64,000 bases of DNA from Collinsella sp. AM17-1 (GCF_003470665.1 NZ_QRJZ01000005.1:237-64236), one strand, 5' to 3'; counted from the stretch's first letter, positions 1-9,135 are shown. Notes: generated by a model from the letters alone, not told the origin. Numbers and translations are program-made.

Positions 1-412
1 TTTCAAATGGTTCGATGTCTGCCCGGATGCGACACTGAAGTAAGTGTCCATCCTCGCAGTATCCGGTTCTCAAGGTGCACGCCTGGCGGCTGATCCGGTC
101 CGACCGGGCCGCGCGGCAAGGAGATATATTGCCAGACCGGAGGGGCGCCGGGGGCGGGAATCGCGCACTCCATATTTTGTTCACAAATGAATAGGTCCCT
201 CAGTCGCATCACTGAGGTTAAAACTGAAGCATTGGCTTCTGATATTGGCGATGACCAGCTGGTTTATAGGTGTTAAGGCATCGGTCATCTCTGGAGCGCC
301 ACTTTACTCCAAAAGCATCAGCTATTTGTTTCCCGTCGGTAAAAGGCAGGTTTTGTTCGCCAAGCGTTCTTATATATAGAGAAGTTCGGGTTCGAACCCG
401 CGTCGCGGCAAC
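1..412. other. gene-poor stretch with an orphan tRNA T-arm-like sequence
   Basis: I see no convincing gene here. Two short minus-strand reading frames (3-212 and 218-448) have no ribosome binding site and no recognisable domain. At 386-400 lies an isolated T-arm-like palindrome (TCGGGTTCGAACCCG) with no acceptor, D-arm or anticodon around it. It sits directly downstream of the tRNA-Lys terminator in the direction of tRNA-Lys transcription, so it may be a remnant of a second tRNA or of a tRNA-targeted integration. Confidence 0.4.
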
Positions 413-444
413 AAAAAAGCGGCCGGTATCCGCCAGTCGCTTTT
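413..444 (-). terminator. terminator after tRNA-Lys
   Basis: On the minus strand, AAAAGCG (438-444) pairs with CGCTTTT (415-421) around a partly paired inner loop and is followed by a T run. It lies 9 nt past the encoded CCA of tRNA-Lys and would end that transcript. Confidence 0.7.
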
Positions 445-452
445 CCATTCTA

Positions 453-528
453 TGGTGGGCCGTCAGGGGTTCGAACCCTGGACCTTGGGATTAAAAGTCC
501 CCTGCTCTGCCAGCTGAGCTAACGGCCC
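453..528 (-). tRNA. tRNA-Lys (anticodon TTT)
   Basis: A 76-nt cloverleaf on the minus strand with a 7-bp acceptor stem (GGGCCGT/ACGGCCC), discriminator A, encoded CCA, T-loop GGTTCGAACCC and anticodon loop CTTTTAA, giving anticodon TTT. It starts 28 nt downstream of the aminopeptidase stop on the same strand, so read-through co-transcription is possible. Its own terminator follows. Confidence 0.95.
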
Positions 529-556
529 GCGGGTGGCATTGTACCACGGTCTGGGA

Positions 557-1837
557 CTATTCCCAACTCCATTGGCCGTTCTGGAAAATCACAACTTCAC
601 GTCCATCAGGCGTAATGCCCGTAATATCGATGTCGTCCGTGCCAATCATAAAATCGACGTGCGTGCTCGAGACGTTAACGCCATGCTCCAGGAGCTCTTC
701 CTTGGACATGTCATACCCACCCTCGATACATTCGGGGAAACCGACACCTAGCGCGAGATGGCAGCTGGCGTTCTCATCATAGAGCGTGTCATAGAATAGA
801 ACGCCACTTTCACGGATCGGCGTGTTCTTGGAGATAAGCGCGACCTCACCCAGATGAGCGGCACCTTCATCGGTGTCAATAATGCTCGCAAGCGTCGCCT
901 TACCCACGCGGGCATCGTAGTCCACTACGCGGCCCGCCTCGAACTTAATCCAAAAATCGTCAACCTTGTTACCGTGGTGAATGAGCGGCATAGCCGAATA
1001 CACGATACCGTCGGCACGCATACGATCAGGCGAGGTGAAGACTTCCTCGGTGGGAATGTTGGGGAAGAAGGGGTGCCCATCGGGCGTCTTGCCCTTGCCG
1101 CCGGCCCACTCGTGACCTTTCGTCATGCCAATCGTCAGATCGGTTCCATTTGCCGAGGTGTAATGCAGGTAGTCGAAACGATTGTCGTTCAGGAAACGCA
1201 GGTTCTTTTCGAATGCGGCGTCATGGAGTTCCCAGTCGCTCTCCGGGTCCTGGCCATCGGCGCGAGCGGTGTGCAGAATCGCATTCCACAGCTTATAGAT
1301 TGCAACCTCATCGGCGTCTCCCGGGAACACCTCGCGCGCCCAAGCAACGACCGGCGCGCCGGCGATGCACCACGGGTTGATGTTGTAGTCCAGTCCGCGG
1401 CGGAAGACCTTGCACTGCGTGTTCCTTGCCTTAGAAGCTGCAGCAGGCTTAGCGGGATCGATGCCCTTAAGAGCGGCAGGGTCCGCACCCTCGATAAAGA
1501 TAAAGCAGGCACCATCCTGGGCCAGTGAATCAAGCTGCAGGCGCTTCCACTCGGGCGTCTGCTCAAAATAGCTTTTCTCGACATGCTCGTACGTGAGCCT
1601 CGTCACGGCGTCATCGGCCCAAATAACCGTCACGTGACCGGCACCGGAGGCATAGGCCTCCGCGACCACCACGCGCGCAAACGGCGCGCACTCGACCGGA
1701 GACTGAACGACAACCTCCTGGCCGGGCTTGACGTTTACGCCCTTGCGGACAACCAGGCGCGCATAGTTTTTTATCTTGGGCTCTAGGGCCTTCATGCCCT
1801 CCAGAGCCTCTTCGCCCGTCAGGGCAGCTCGAATCAT
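557..1837 (-). CDS. M29-family aminopeptidase
   Basis: The product (426 aa) resembles AmpS/PepS/aminopeptidase T metallopeptidases (MEROPS M29), cytoplasmic dimetal enzymes that remove N-terminal residues from peptides. Family-typical blocks are NIPTEEVFTSPD near residue 245, which holds a metal-binding Glu; a GEVALI block; the DTLYDENASCHLALG block; and a C-terminal THVDFMIG block with His and Asp ligands. Length is normal for the family (about 400-420 aa). I chose the second ATG because GGAG lies 6 nt before it; the alternative ATG at 1849 would add four residues and has no clear ribosome binding site. It appears monocistronic behind the terminator at 1866-1897. Substrate preference cannot be read from the sequence. 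Confidence 0.9.
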   Translation of the reverse strand: MIRAALTGEEALEGMKALEPKIKNYARLVVRKGVNVKPGQEVVVQSPVECAPFARVVVAEAYASGAGHVTVIWADDAVTRLTYEHVEKSYFEQTPEWKRLQLDSLAQDGACFIFIEGADPAALKGIDPAKPAAASKARNTQCKVFRRGLDYNINPWCIAGAPVVAWAREVFPGDADEVAIYKLWNAILHTARADGQDPESDWELHDAAFEKNLRFLNDNRFDYLHYTSANGTDLTIGMTKGHEWAGGKGKTPDGHPFFPNIPTEEVFTSPDRMRADGIVYSAMPLIHHGNKVDDFWIKFEAGRVVDYDARVGKATLASIIDTDEGAAHLGEVALISKNTPIRESGVLFYDTLYDENASCHLALGVGFPECIEGGYDMSKEELLEHGVNVSSTHVDFMIGTDDIDITGITPDGREVVIFQNGQWSWE

Positions 1838-1865
1838 GTGCCACTCCATCTATCTATAGAACAGT

Positions 1866-1897
1866 AAAAAGGCGCGCCGCAAAAACGACGCGCCTTA
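1866..1897 (-). terminator. rho-independent terminator
   Basis: AAGGCGCG (1869-1876) pairs with CGCGCCTT (1889-1896). Read on the minus strand, the stem is followed by a run of five Ts. It ends the purC/membrane-protein transcript before the aminopeptidase gene. Confidence 0.85.
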
Positions 1898-1926
1898 TAT
1901 CTTAGCGATAAGTATGCATGCAAACG

Positions 1927-2502
1927 CTACTTCTTCTTGGAGTCCTTCTTGTCCTCCTCGGCAGCCGAGCGCTCGATAAGGGCGTTGAGCTTGTTCTCGG
2001 ACATGCCCTCGGCCTGCGTGCGGTACATGTTGCGCAGGGGACGAATACGAACGAAGTCGTAGATGAAGTCACCCAAAATGACGACGTAGGACAAAACGAT
2101 GCCGACCATCTGGACAGGGCTGGACACCATGCCAGCGGGAGCGAAGTACAGCGAAGCCCAAATGGCCACGACGAGCACCATGCCGATAGTGAGCACGGCC
2201 CACCAGATGCGGCGGCGCTTGGTGTAGTCCTCATCCTGCTTGAGAAGGATATTCGACACCGTGTAGATGCGATCCTCCTTGGCGCGCTGCTTAGCCTTGC
2301 GGGCGCGCTTCTCCTCTTTAGAGAGGCCCTCGAGGTTCTCGCCCTTCTCGAGCTCTTTGCGGCGTGCCTTAGACGAAGCCGGCACGACGCGGACAGAGCT
2401 CGCTGCCTGACGGGCGGGCTTGGCGGATGCGGCGGACTTGCGCGCAACCCCGGTAACCTCGTGGGATTGCGTGCGCTTGTTCGTGGCGCTACGGGTACTC
2501 AC
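1927..2502 (-). CDS. small basic/acidic-tailed membrane protein, function unknown
   Basis: The 191-aa product has a Lys/Arg/Ala-rich cytoplasmic N-terminus (residues 1-90), two predicted membrane helices (about 99-120 and 128-148) and a charged C-terminus ending in a run of Lys. No enzymatic motif is visible. It begins with a GTG that directly abuts the purC stop (TAA then GTG), so the two are almost certainly translationally coupled. The linkage to purC suggests co-expression, not a purine role. I do not recognise the family with confidence. Confidence 0.75.
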   Translation of the reverse strand: MSTRSATNKRTQSHEVTGVARKSAASAKPARQAASSVRVVPASSKARRKELEKGENLEGLSKEEKRARKAKQRAKEDRIYTVSNILLKQDEDYTKRRRIWWAVLTIGMVLVVAIWASLYFAPAGMVSSPVQMVGIVLSYVVILGDFIYDFVRIRPLRNMYRTQAEGMSENKLNALIERSAAEEDKKDSKKK

Positions 2503-3390
2503 TTACGCATTCTCCTTCATGCTTGTGAACTGGGAGCCCGTGATGATCTGGAAGGCCTCGCGATAGCGCTCGGACGTGCCATCGATGACCCCGGCGGGCA
2601 GATGCGGGGTCTCCCCCGTCATATCCCAGTTGGCCTTGAGCCAATTGCGGACGAATTGCTTGTCGTAGCTAGGCTGGATCTTGCCCTCCTCGTAGCTGGC
2701 TGCGGGCCAGAAACGGCTGGAGTCGGGCGTGAGGCACTCGTCGATCAGCGTGACCTTGCCATCGATAACACCAAACTCAAACTTGGTGTCGGCAATGATG
2801 ATGCCACGGGTCGCTGCATACTCGGCGGCAGCCTTGTAGATCTTGAGGGAAAGGTCGCGAATCTGCGTGGCGATGTCCTCGCCCACGATCTCGCAGCAAC
2901 GCTCGAACGAGATGTTCTCGTCGTGGTCACCGATCTCGGCCTTCGTGGACGGCGTAAACAGCGGCTCGGGAAGCTTGGAAGCCTCGGTCAGGCCCTCAGG
3001 CAGCTGGATGCCGCAGACGGTGCCGTTCTCGTCGTAGGTCTTCTTGCCCGAACCGGTCAGATAGCCGCGGACGATGCACTCGATAGGAATCGTCTGGGCC
3101 TTCTTAACCAGCATGGCGCGGCCGGCGAGGTAGTCACGATACTCAGCAAACTCCTCAGGGAAATCCGCCGGGTCGATGGAAACGAGGTGGTTGGGAACGA
3201 TGTCGGCAAACTTATCGAACCAGAATGCCGAGATGCGGTTGAGCACCTCTCCCTTAAACGGAATCTCGTCGGGAAGAATGAAGTCGAACGCAGAAATGCG
3301 GTCGGTGGCGACCATCAGCAGGTTTTCACCGGCATCGTAGATATCACGAACCTTGCCACGGGAATCCGGACGACGCTCCATCGTTGTCAC
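2503..3390 (-). CDS. purC: phosphoribosylaminoimidazole-succinocarboxamide synthase
   Basis: SAICAR synthetase joins CAIR and L-aspartate using ATP in de novo purine synthesis (cytoplasmic). Diagnostic blocks are GKVRDIYDAGENLLMVATD followed by RISAFD near the N-terminus, IECIVRGYLTGSG, the LPEPLFTPSTKAE block and LIDECLTPDSSRFWPA, in the expected order. At 295 aa it is of the longer bacterial/yeast-like type, not the 237-aa E. coli type. A GTG start 8 nt after AAGGAG is preferred; an upstream GTG (3399) overlaps the ribosome binding site. The unknown membrane protein follows without a gap. Confidence 0.96.
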   Translation of the reverse strand: MTTMERRPDSRGKVRDIYDAGENLLMVATDRISAFDFILPDEIPFKGEVLNRISAFWFDKFADIVPNHLVSIDPADFPEEFAEYRDYLAGRAMLVKKAQTIPIECIVRGYLTGSGKKTYDENGTVCGIQLPEGLTEASKLPEPLFTPSTKAEIGDHDENISFERCCEIVGEDIATQIRDLSLKIYKAAAEYAATRGIIIADTKFEFGVIDGKVTLIDECLTPDSSRFWPAASYEEGKIQPSYDKQFVRNWLKANWDMTGETPHLPAGVIDGTSERYREAFQIITGSQFTSMKENA

Positions 3391-3420
3391 GTGAGTCACT
3401 CCTTACCAAAATACGACAGT

Positions 3421-3442
3421 AATGCGGGTTCTTTCCCGCACG
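3421..3442 (-). terminator. short hairpin between the histidine kinase and purC genes
   Basis: TGCGGG (3423-3428) pairs with CCCGCA (3435-3440). The T-tail is poor, so it is a weak terminator or leader hairpin between the histidine kinase stop (3500) and the purC start. Confidence 0.4.
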
Positions 3443-3499
3443 TTTTCGCAAACTCGGAGCGGCAGGGACGAAACCCCTCCTTCACCGAATAGCGAAAAG

Positions 3500-5065
3500 C
3501 TAGTGCTCCATTGTAGTAGATGCCGCGTCCGCCGTGTGCTCGCGAGGCAGATGAATCGTAAAAGTCGTACCCTTTCCAAGCTCCGACTCCACGGATATGT
3601 AGCCGTGATGGCGCTCGACGATCTGTTTAGTCACGGCGAGGCCCACGCCCAGACCGCCCGCCTCACGGGCACGGCTGGCATCGGCGCGCCAAAAACGGCC
3701 GAAGATGCGCGACAAGTCATCCTTGGCAATACCGATGCCGGTATCAGAAACGGCGATGCTGACGTGTTTGCGGTCACTGAGCACCGACACCACGACCCAA
3801 CCGCCCTCGGGGGTGTAGCGCATGGCGTTGCTCATGAGATTGATGACGCATTGTGTGATCATGTCGGGATCGGCTTCGACGACATCGTCGTGACCTTGGG
3901 TCTCGTCAGCAAAGCGCAAGCGCAGATCGCGGTCGACAAAAAGGCGCTCCTGGGCATTGACGATGGAACGCACGAAAGGAACCATGTCCACCGGCTCAAG
4001 GTTGAGCGGAGCCGTGCTGTTTTCCATGCGCGACAGGTCGAGCATCTGCTGCACCAGACGAGCCAGGCGACGCGTCTCGGAAGCAACAGTCTCCAAGTGC
4101 TCATCGTCGGTAGGATATACGCCATCCTGCATGGCCTCGACCGTTGCGAGCATGGCCATAAGCGGCGTGCGAAGTTCGTGAGCCACGTCCGAGGTCAAAC
4201 GTTTCTCGTGTTTCATATCCTTCTCGAGCGAAGTGGCCATCTCATCGAATGTCTCGCCCAGTTGATCGATCTCGTCATCGCCGCGCAAGCCCGTACGAGC
4301 AGACAGATCGCCATCGCGAATTTGCTTGGCCGTGCTGGTAATACGGTGAATCGGCTTGGTGAGCATGCGCGACACGAGTGATCCGATAACGACCGAAATG
4401 CAAACTGCAACAACCGCAGCAAGGGCCATGGCGTTAAAGGTCTTCTCCCTAAACGCAGAATCTGCCTTGGTGAGCAAGGCATCGGAGCCGATGGCCCACA
4501 GCTTTACTTGTCCGACATGCTCGCCGGAAGACGTTATGATTTCGACGTTTGCAACGCTATCGGAGCCGGTGGGAGCCGACGAGACCGGACTATGCGATGC
4601 TTTTTTCCCGCTCGAGCTGCTCGACGGCGATTCGTTCTCGCGCACATCGGCGGTCGCGCTTGCCGAAGGCCATGAGTCGTCATAAACGACAACGCCTTTC
4701 TTGTTGACGACCTGCATACCCAAATCGTCGGACACCAAACTCGATGTCGCGACCGTACGTAGCTCGCCCGCAGTCCAATTGCCGTTTTCCTCATACGACG
4801 TCGCAAGCTTTTCGGCAGCGGAATTTGCGATTTCGACGATATTGGAGCGCGTGTAATCCGAAAAGACCGTGCCCCACACAACAGAGACCACGCCCACCAG
4901 CACCAATACCGTCATGAGCGATGTCAGAGCAAAAGCAAGTGCCATGCGCGAGGGATAGCTCATCGTTGGCCTTGAATCGGAGCGAGGCGTGTTCCAACTA
5001 GCCTTGGAACCCGCCTCGCTCTCCTGCTTGTGCTTTTGTCCGATTTCAAAGCGCGCAGGTGTCAT
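3500..5065 (-). CDS. membrane sensor histidine kinase
   Basis: A 521-aa OmpR-type partner kinase. It has a hydrophilic N-terminal stretch (1-40), TM1 (about 42-66), an extracytoplasmic sensor region (70-208) with a Ser/Gly-rich loop around 145-170, TM2 (about 210-232), HAMP (232-285), a dimerisation/phosphoacceptor domain with His296 in DVAHELRTP, and a catalytic domain with N-box (INLMSNAMRYTP), G1 (DTGIGI) and G2 (GLGVGLAV). All key residues are intact. It lies 11 nt downstream of the response-regulator gene in the same operon. The ligand is unknown; the sensor loop has no recognised fold. An internal ATG at residue 35 (before the first TM) is an alternative start. Confidence 0.93.
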   Translation of the reverse strand: MTPARFEIGQKHKQESEAGSKASWNTPRSDSRPTMSYPSRMALAFALTSLMTVLVLVGVVSVVWGTVFSDYTRSNIVEIANSAAEKLATSYEENGNWTAGELRTVATSSLVSDDLGMQVVNKKGVVVYDDSWPSASATADVRENESPSSSSSGKKASHSPVSSAPTGSDSVANVEIITSSGEHVGQVKLWAIGSDALLTKADSAFREKTFNAMALAAVVAVCISVVIGSLVSRMLTKPIHRITSTAKQIRDGDLSARTGLRGDDEIDQLGETFDEMATSLEKDMKHEKRLTSDVAHELRTPLMAMLATVEAMQDGVYPTDDEHLETVASETRRLARLVQQMLDLSRMENSTAPLNLEPVDMVPFVRSIVNAQERLFVDRDLRLRFADETQGHDDVVEADPDMITQCVINLMSNAMRYTPEGGWVVVSVLSDRKHVSIAVSDTGIGIAKDDLSRIFGRFWRADASRAREAGGLGVGLAVTKQIVERHHGYISVESELGKGTTFTIHLPREHTADAASTTMEH

Positions 5066-5076
5066 ATGTGATTTCC

Positions 5077-5799
5077 CTATTTCTCGTCCGACTTATCGGT
5101 CTTGGCCGGAGCCTCGAAGCGATAGCCGACACCATGAACGGTGTAGAGCCACTTGGGCTTCTTGGGATCATCGCCCAGCTTGGCGCGAAGGTTCTTCACG
5201 TGGCTATCGATGGTGCGCTCATAGCCCTCAAAGTCGTACCCAAGCACCTTCTCGACCAGCTCCATACGGTTGTAGACACGGCCGGGATGACGAGCAAGCG
5301 TGGTGAGCAGCTTGAACTCGGAAGCCGTCAGATCGACTTCCTTGCCCTCGACCAAGATCTTGTGGCCCGAGATATCGATGACCAGATCGCCGAAGTCGAG
5401 TACCTCGACGGCTGGCTCGTCGGCCTGATGGGCACGGCGGAACAAAGCGCGAACGCGCGCGACAAGCTCGCGCGGCGAGAACGGCTTAATCAGATAGTCG
5501 TCGGCGCCGAGCTCAAGACCGATAATACGGTCCTCGATCTCGCCCTTGGCAGTCAGCATGATGATGGGGACATCCGAGGTATCGCGAATGGTGCGGCAAA
5601 CGCGCTCGCCGGGGATCTTGGGGAGCATAAGGTCGAGCACGACCAGGTCGAACTGATGCTTCTCGAACTCCTCGATCGCGGACTGGCCGTCGCCGACACC
5701 CACAACCCAGTAGCCTTCGCGCTCGAGATAGGCAGCGACGGCGTCACGGATTGCCTTCTCATCCTCGACCAGCAGAATCTTTTTTGCATCTGAAGCCAT
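5077..5799 (-). CDS. OmpR/PhoB-family response regulator
   Basis: A receiver domain (phosphoacceptor Asp56, acidic pair in VEDE, conserved Lys in the IKPFSPREL block) is joined to a C-terminal winged helix (ASEFKLLTTLARHPGRV, then RTIDSHVKNLRAKLG and VHGVGYRFE). Start chosen at the ATG preceded by an AGGGGGG Shine-Dalgarno; an ATG 21 nt upstream lacks one. The 240-aa length is standard. It forms a two-gene operon with the downstream histidine kinase. Targets are unknown; its class resembles PhoP/MtrA-type actinobacterial regulators but orthology cannot be assigned by eye. Confidence 0.95.
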   Translation of the reverse strand: MASDAKKILLVEDEKAIRDAVAAYLEREGYWVVGVGDGQSAIEEFEKHQFDLVVLDLMLPKIPGERVCRTIRDTSDVPIIMLTAKGEIEDRIIGLELGADDYLIKPFSPRELVARVRALFRRAHQADEPAVEVLDFGDLVIDISGHKILVEGKEVDLTASEFKLLTTLARHPGRVYNRMELVEKVLGYDFEGYERTIDSHVKNLRAKLGDDPKKPKWLYTVHGVGYRFEAPAKTDKSDEK

Positions 5800-5952
5800 A
5801 ACACGGCCCCCCTGTCTCAATCAGCTAAGAACAAGCCCATTTTAACGCACCTGAGCCCGCCGGATGCCACTATGACGCGGCAGCTCGGCGGGCGGTACTC
5901 ACAATTACAACGCGTTTATTCCCCTGTTGGCGCCTTTTTAACCCCTCTAAGC

Positions 5953-7164
5953 TTAAAGAGAGAATAGGCGTGCGGTGACCGTCTCGGGTATACCCTGGCT
6001 GTTGCGCACCGTGGCGTACGTAAGAAATGAGTCCGATTTTCCCGCCGTAGCTGGATAATCGCCATATTCCAAAGCGCGGTCGGGCGACAGTAGCGAGCCA
6101 TAGGTCTTGGCAGAGGTGTCGATGAGAAAATGCGATACCTGTACCTTAACGAGATATTTATTCTTCTTGCCGGCAGCACATGCGAGTGGCTCGCGGGACA
6201 GGAAGAGGTATGGCCCTCCCTCATTACCGATATACGTGCCCATGTTGCCCAGGCTGCCCACGCCACTATAGGTCGCCTCGATAGAAAACACGAAGGTATC
6301 GCCCATATATACGGCCTCGAAAGGCGAGACTGACGAGGGAAGGACTAGCTGGGCACGTTTGGTGTTGTTGCCATCGGTCAGATCGATTGCCGTTATGCCG
6401 TAGTAGACGCCCTCGTCGTTGCGGACACGCGGCGAGATGGTCAAAATGCCGTCGCTCACGCGCGGGGCCGACGCAAAGCGGCCCGTCGATTTCCAAATTG
6501 TCTCGGCCTTGGATTCATCAAGCGAGCGACGATAGCAAAACGAATCACTACTCGTTTTATTGCCGCCTGCCGAAGGCATTTTATACCAGATGGCTGATGA
6601 CCCGAACGCCGTAAACAGTGGCGGATCGTAGTCCTTGCCACCTCGATCGAGCTCAACCACGTCGCCAGAGAGCGAAGCGCCCGACAGATTTTGAGCGTAG
6701 AGCTTCCACGATGAACTGGCAAAGTTCATCTCAACCCACGCAAACACGCCGTCGCCGGCACGGACATCGTAAAAAGCATATCCCGTGCCCTCGATAGGAT
6801 TCTCAATTAATGTGGTAAGCGAGCCATCGCCCAGGTTGAGCACGCCGAGCGTGTTGGCGTGCAGTGCCGATGCGGGCGCCATCATTGCCGCAGCATAGTC
6901 ACCATCGCAGTAGTACAGCAACGTGCCCAGCGGCAGCGTCCACGATGCCGCCGGCTCAAGATCGATGTCAACTGCCTCGTACTCATCAGTGATCGAGACA
7001 ATCTTCGAATCGTCCTTGATAACCTGCGGCTCGCCAGCGGCATCATCACTGGTGCCTGTTTTTTTCGAACATCCGGCAAGCACCGTGGCAGCGCCCGCGG
7101 CAGCTCCACCGAGCACAAAGCCGCGGCGCGATATTCCGTTCTTGATGTGGTCGGCGATACCCAT
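5953..7164 (-). CDS. Tat-exported lipoprotein with a probable beta-propeller-like body, function unknown
   Basis: The 403-aa product starts with a twin-arginine signal (ISRRGFVLGG) that runs into a lipobox (VLAGC, Cys32), so it should be exported folded and lipid-anchored. The body has repeated blocks with Asp/Gly-rich turns and Trp residues (for example AFYDVRAGDGVFAWVEMN), resembling WD40-like or propeller proteins; that fold is an inference. The start is the ATG in a TAATG overlap with the upstream TSCPD gene, indicating translational coupling; an upstream ATG (7218) would bury the Tat signal. No catalytic motif was recognised. Confidence 0.8.
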   Translation of the reverse strand: MGIADHIKNGISRRGFVLGGAAAGAATVLAGCSKKTGTSDDAAGEPQVIKDDSKIVSITDEYEAVDIDLEPAASWTLPLGTLLYYCDGDYAAAMMAPASALHANTLGVLNLGDGSLTTLIENPIEGTGYAFYDVRAGDGVFAWVEMNFASSSWKLYAQNLSGASLSGDVVELDRGGKDYDPPLFTAFGSSAIWYKMPSAGGNKTSSDSFCYRRSLDESKAETIWKSTGRFASAPRVSDGILTISPRVRNDEGVYYGITAIDLTDGNNTKRAQLVLPSSVSPFEAVYMGDTFVFSIEATYSGVGSLGNMGTYIGNEGGPYLFLSREPLACAAGKKNKYLVKVQVSHFLIDTSAKTYGSLLSPDRALEYGDYPATAGKSDSFLTYATVRNSQGIPETVTARLFSL

Positions 7165-7427
7165 TAGGCGATCTCGGCGCGAGCGGCCTCGATAGCGCGC
7201 GTAAGCTGATCGGCGCAAGAGGTCTTCTTCATGCCGCAGGTATTGCCGGCAAGAACCTCGATCACACGGTCGGCAGGAGCGCCCTCGACCAGTTTGGAGA
7301 TGGCCTTGAGGTTGCCATCGCAGCCGCCGGTAAACTCAACGCCCAGCACCTTGCTGCCATCGTCAGAGAGATTGAGGTGAATATTGCGAGAGCATACACC
7401 CTGCGGCTTGTAATCAAACGAAATCAT
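7164..7427 (-). CDS. TSCPD-domain protein (TIGR03905-like)
   Basis: This 87-aa protein carries the signature NTCGMKKTSCADQLTRAI near its C-terminus and CSRNI and GGCDGN upstream, giving four or more conserved Cys. The TSCPD domain is also found at the C-terminus of some class II ribonucleotide reductases; the stand-alone family has no firmly established function, and a metal-binding or redox role is an inference from the cysteines. Its stop overlaps the lipoprotein start by one base. Confidence 0.85.
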   Translation of the reverse strand: MISFDYKPQGVCSRNIHLNLSDDGSKVLGVEFTGGCDGNLKAISKLVEGAPADRVIEVLAGNTCGMKKTSCADQLTRAIEAARAEIA

Positions 7428-7491
7428 GCGATCCCCTCTCAGAATGTTATTCGAGACGACTATTATCCCCGTCTTTCCCTAAATGCAACGA

Positions 7492-7529
7492 GGCGCTTTG
7501 CCGGCAACACACATTACCAGCAAAGCGCC
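7492..7529. terminator. 10-bp perfect hairpin between purB and the TSCPD gene
   Basis: GGCGCTTTGC (7492-7501) pairs perfectly with GCAAAGCGCC (7520-7529). The T-tail is weak on both strands, but the position 27 nt after the purB stop fits a terminator. Confidence 0.6.
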
Positions 7530-7555
7530 CTAAAAAGCTAACGTTATGCCCGAAC

Positions 7556-8902
7556 CTACTCGAAGCTCAGCTGCTCCAGACGATCAAAGACCGTGTCGAT
7601 ACGGGTGAGGAAGTCCCACGGATCAAAGATCTCGTCGAGCTTCTCCTGACTGACGGTGCAGCGCGGGTCGGCCTCGAGACGCTCCTTAAAGGTGGGGCCG
7701 GAGACACAATCCTGTACCTCATGCCAGGTTGCCATGGCGTTCTCCTGCACAATGGCGTACGCGTCCTCGCGGGTGATGCCCGTATCGACGAGGGCCAGCA
7801 GCACCTTGGAGGAGAAGATGAGGCCGCGGGTCTTATTGAGGTTGGCCATCATGCGGGCAGGGTACAGCTGCAGGCCGTCGATAACGCGGATGAGGCACTG
7901 GAACATGTGGTCGAGGGCGATGAAGCTGTCGGCCTGGGCGACACGCTCGGCAGAGGAGTGCGAAATGTCACGCTCGTGCCACAGGGCGACGTTATCGAAG
8001 GCAACCTGGGCGTTGGACTTCACGACGCGCGACAGACCGCAGACCTTCTCCATGGTGATGGGGTTGCGCTTGTGCGGCATGGCGGAGCTGCCCTTTTGGC
8101 CCTTACGGAACGGCTCCTCGGCCTCGAGCGTATCGGTCTTCTGCAGATTGCGAACCTCGGTAGCGATGCGCTCACAGGTGGCCGCGGTGGTGGCGAGAAC
8201 GCCGGCGAGATAGGCGTGATGGTCGCGGCTGATAACCTGCGTGGACAGCGGGTCGTGAACCAGACCCAGGTGCTCGCAGACATACTCCTCGACAAACGGT
8301 TCGATGGAGCTGTACGTGCCAACAGCGCCCGAGATGGCACCGAAGGCAACGTTCTTGCGGGCGTCCTCAAGACGATCCAGATCGCGCTTGAGTTCCCAGG
8401 CCCAAGAGCCGAACTTCATGCCGAAGGTCATCGGCTCGGCGTGGATGCCATGAGTGCGGCCGGCACAGAGCGTGTTGCGCTCCTCAAAGGCGCGACGCTT
8501 GCAAATCTCGCCGAGCTTCTTGACGTCCTCGATGATCAAGTCGCAGGCCTGGGTGAGCTGGTAGCACAGAGCCGTGTCGCCCAAATCGGAGCTGGTCATG
8601 CCATAGTGAACCCAGCGGCTGGGCTTGGGGTCGCCCTCGGGAACATCGGCGTCGATGTACTCCTTCATGTTGGTCAGGAAGGCGATGACATCGTGGCGCG
8701 TGACCTCCTCGATCTCGTCGACCTTTGCCTTCTCAAAGTTGGCATGGTCGCGGATCCACTGGGCTTCGTCTTTAGAAATGCCGATCTTGCCGAGCTCCGC
8801 CTGGGCCTCACAGGCCAGGACCTCGATCTCCTGCCAAATGGCGTACTTGTTCTCGAGGGAGAAGATGTGTCCCATCTCCGGGCGGGTATAGCGATCGATC
8901 AT
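7556..8902 (-). CDS. purB: adenylosuccinate lyase
   Basis: A fumarase/aspartase-superfamily enzyme that acts twice in purine synthesis (SAICAR to AICAR, and adenylosuccinate to AMP). The superfamily signature appears as GSSAMPHKRNP around residue 268, with RTHGIHAEPMTFG and the SRDHHAYLAG block upstream. At 448 aa it is of the usual PurB length. The start ATG has AAGGAG 6 nt upstream; a longer reading to 8968 is not supported. It is monocistronic and separate from purC, purA and purD, so purine genes are dispersed here. Confidence 0.95.
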   Translation of the reverse strand: MIDRYTRPEMGHIFSLENKYAIWQEIEVLACEAQAELGKIGISKDEAQWIRDHANFEKAKVDEIEEVTRHDVIAFLTNMKEYIDADVPEGDPKPSRWVHYGMTSSDLGDTALCYQLTQACDLIIEDVKKLGEICKRRAFEERNTLCAGRTHGIHAEPMTFGMKFGSWAWELKRDLDRLEDARKNVAFGAISGAVGTYSSIEPFVEEYVCEHLGLVHDPLSTQVISRDHHAYLAGVLATTAATCERIATEVRNLQKTDTLEAEEPFRKGQKGSSAMPHKRNPITMEKVCGLSRVVKSNAQVAFDNVALWHERDISHSSAERVAQADSFIALDHMFQCLIRVIDGLQLYPARMMANLNKTRGLIFSSKVLLALVDTGITREDAYAIVQENAMATWHEVQDCVSGPTFKERLEADPRCTVSQEKLDEIFDPWDFLTRIDTVFDRLEQLSFE

Positions 8903-9004
8903 AGCGGCTCCTTTTTGGTTATTGGCACGTTGGTCGTAACCCAACCATTGTACCGTGCGCAGGTGCAAGTATGGGCAGCAGGCATTAACCTAACATTTTG
9001 GAAT

Positions 9005-9056
9005 TGGAGCGGGCAACGGGACGTCCGCGTATTTGCTTCGCAAATCCGCACCGGCT
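9005..9056. repeat. 52-bp direct repeat, copy 1, beginning with a tRNA-Gly 3' end
   Basis: This 52-bp sequence is repeated exactly at 9136-9187. Its first 18 bp (TGGAGCGGGCAACGGGAC) equal the 3'-terminal 18 nt (with CCA) of the tRNA-Gly gene at 9327-9401, in the same orientation. It also contains the small hairpin ATTTGC-TTC-GCAAAT. Confidence 0.9.
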
Positions 9057-9135
9057 GCGGTCGATCTCCTCGGATTCACGGAGACGATGGGGAAGACTTT
9101 GTTGAATTGGCCGCCCCAAAGTCTCCCGCGCTCGA

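Noticed and set aside
218..448. A 76-codon minus-strand frame across the tRNA-Lys terminator
   Set aside because: It contains the terminator and the orphan T-arm, has no start signal and matches no family I know; kept only as gene-poor sequence.
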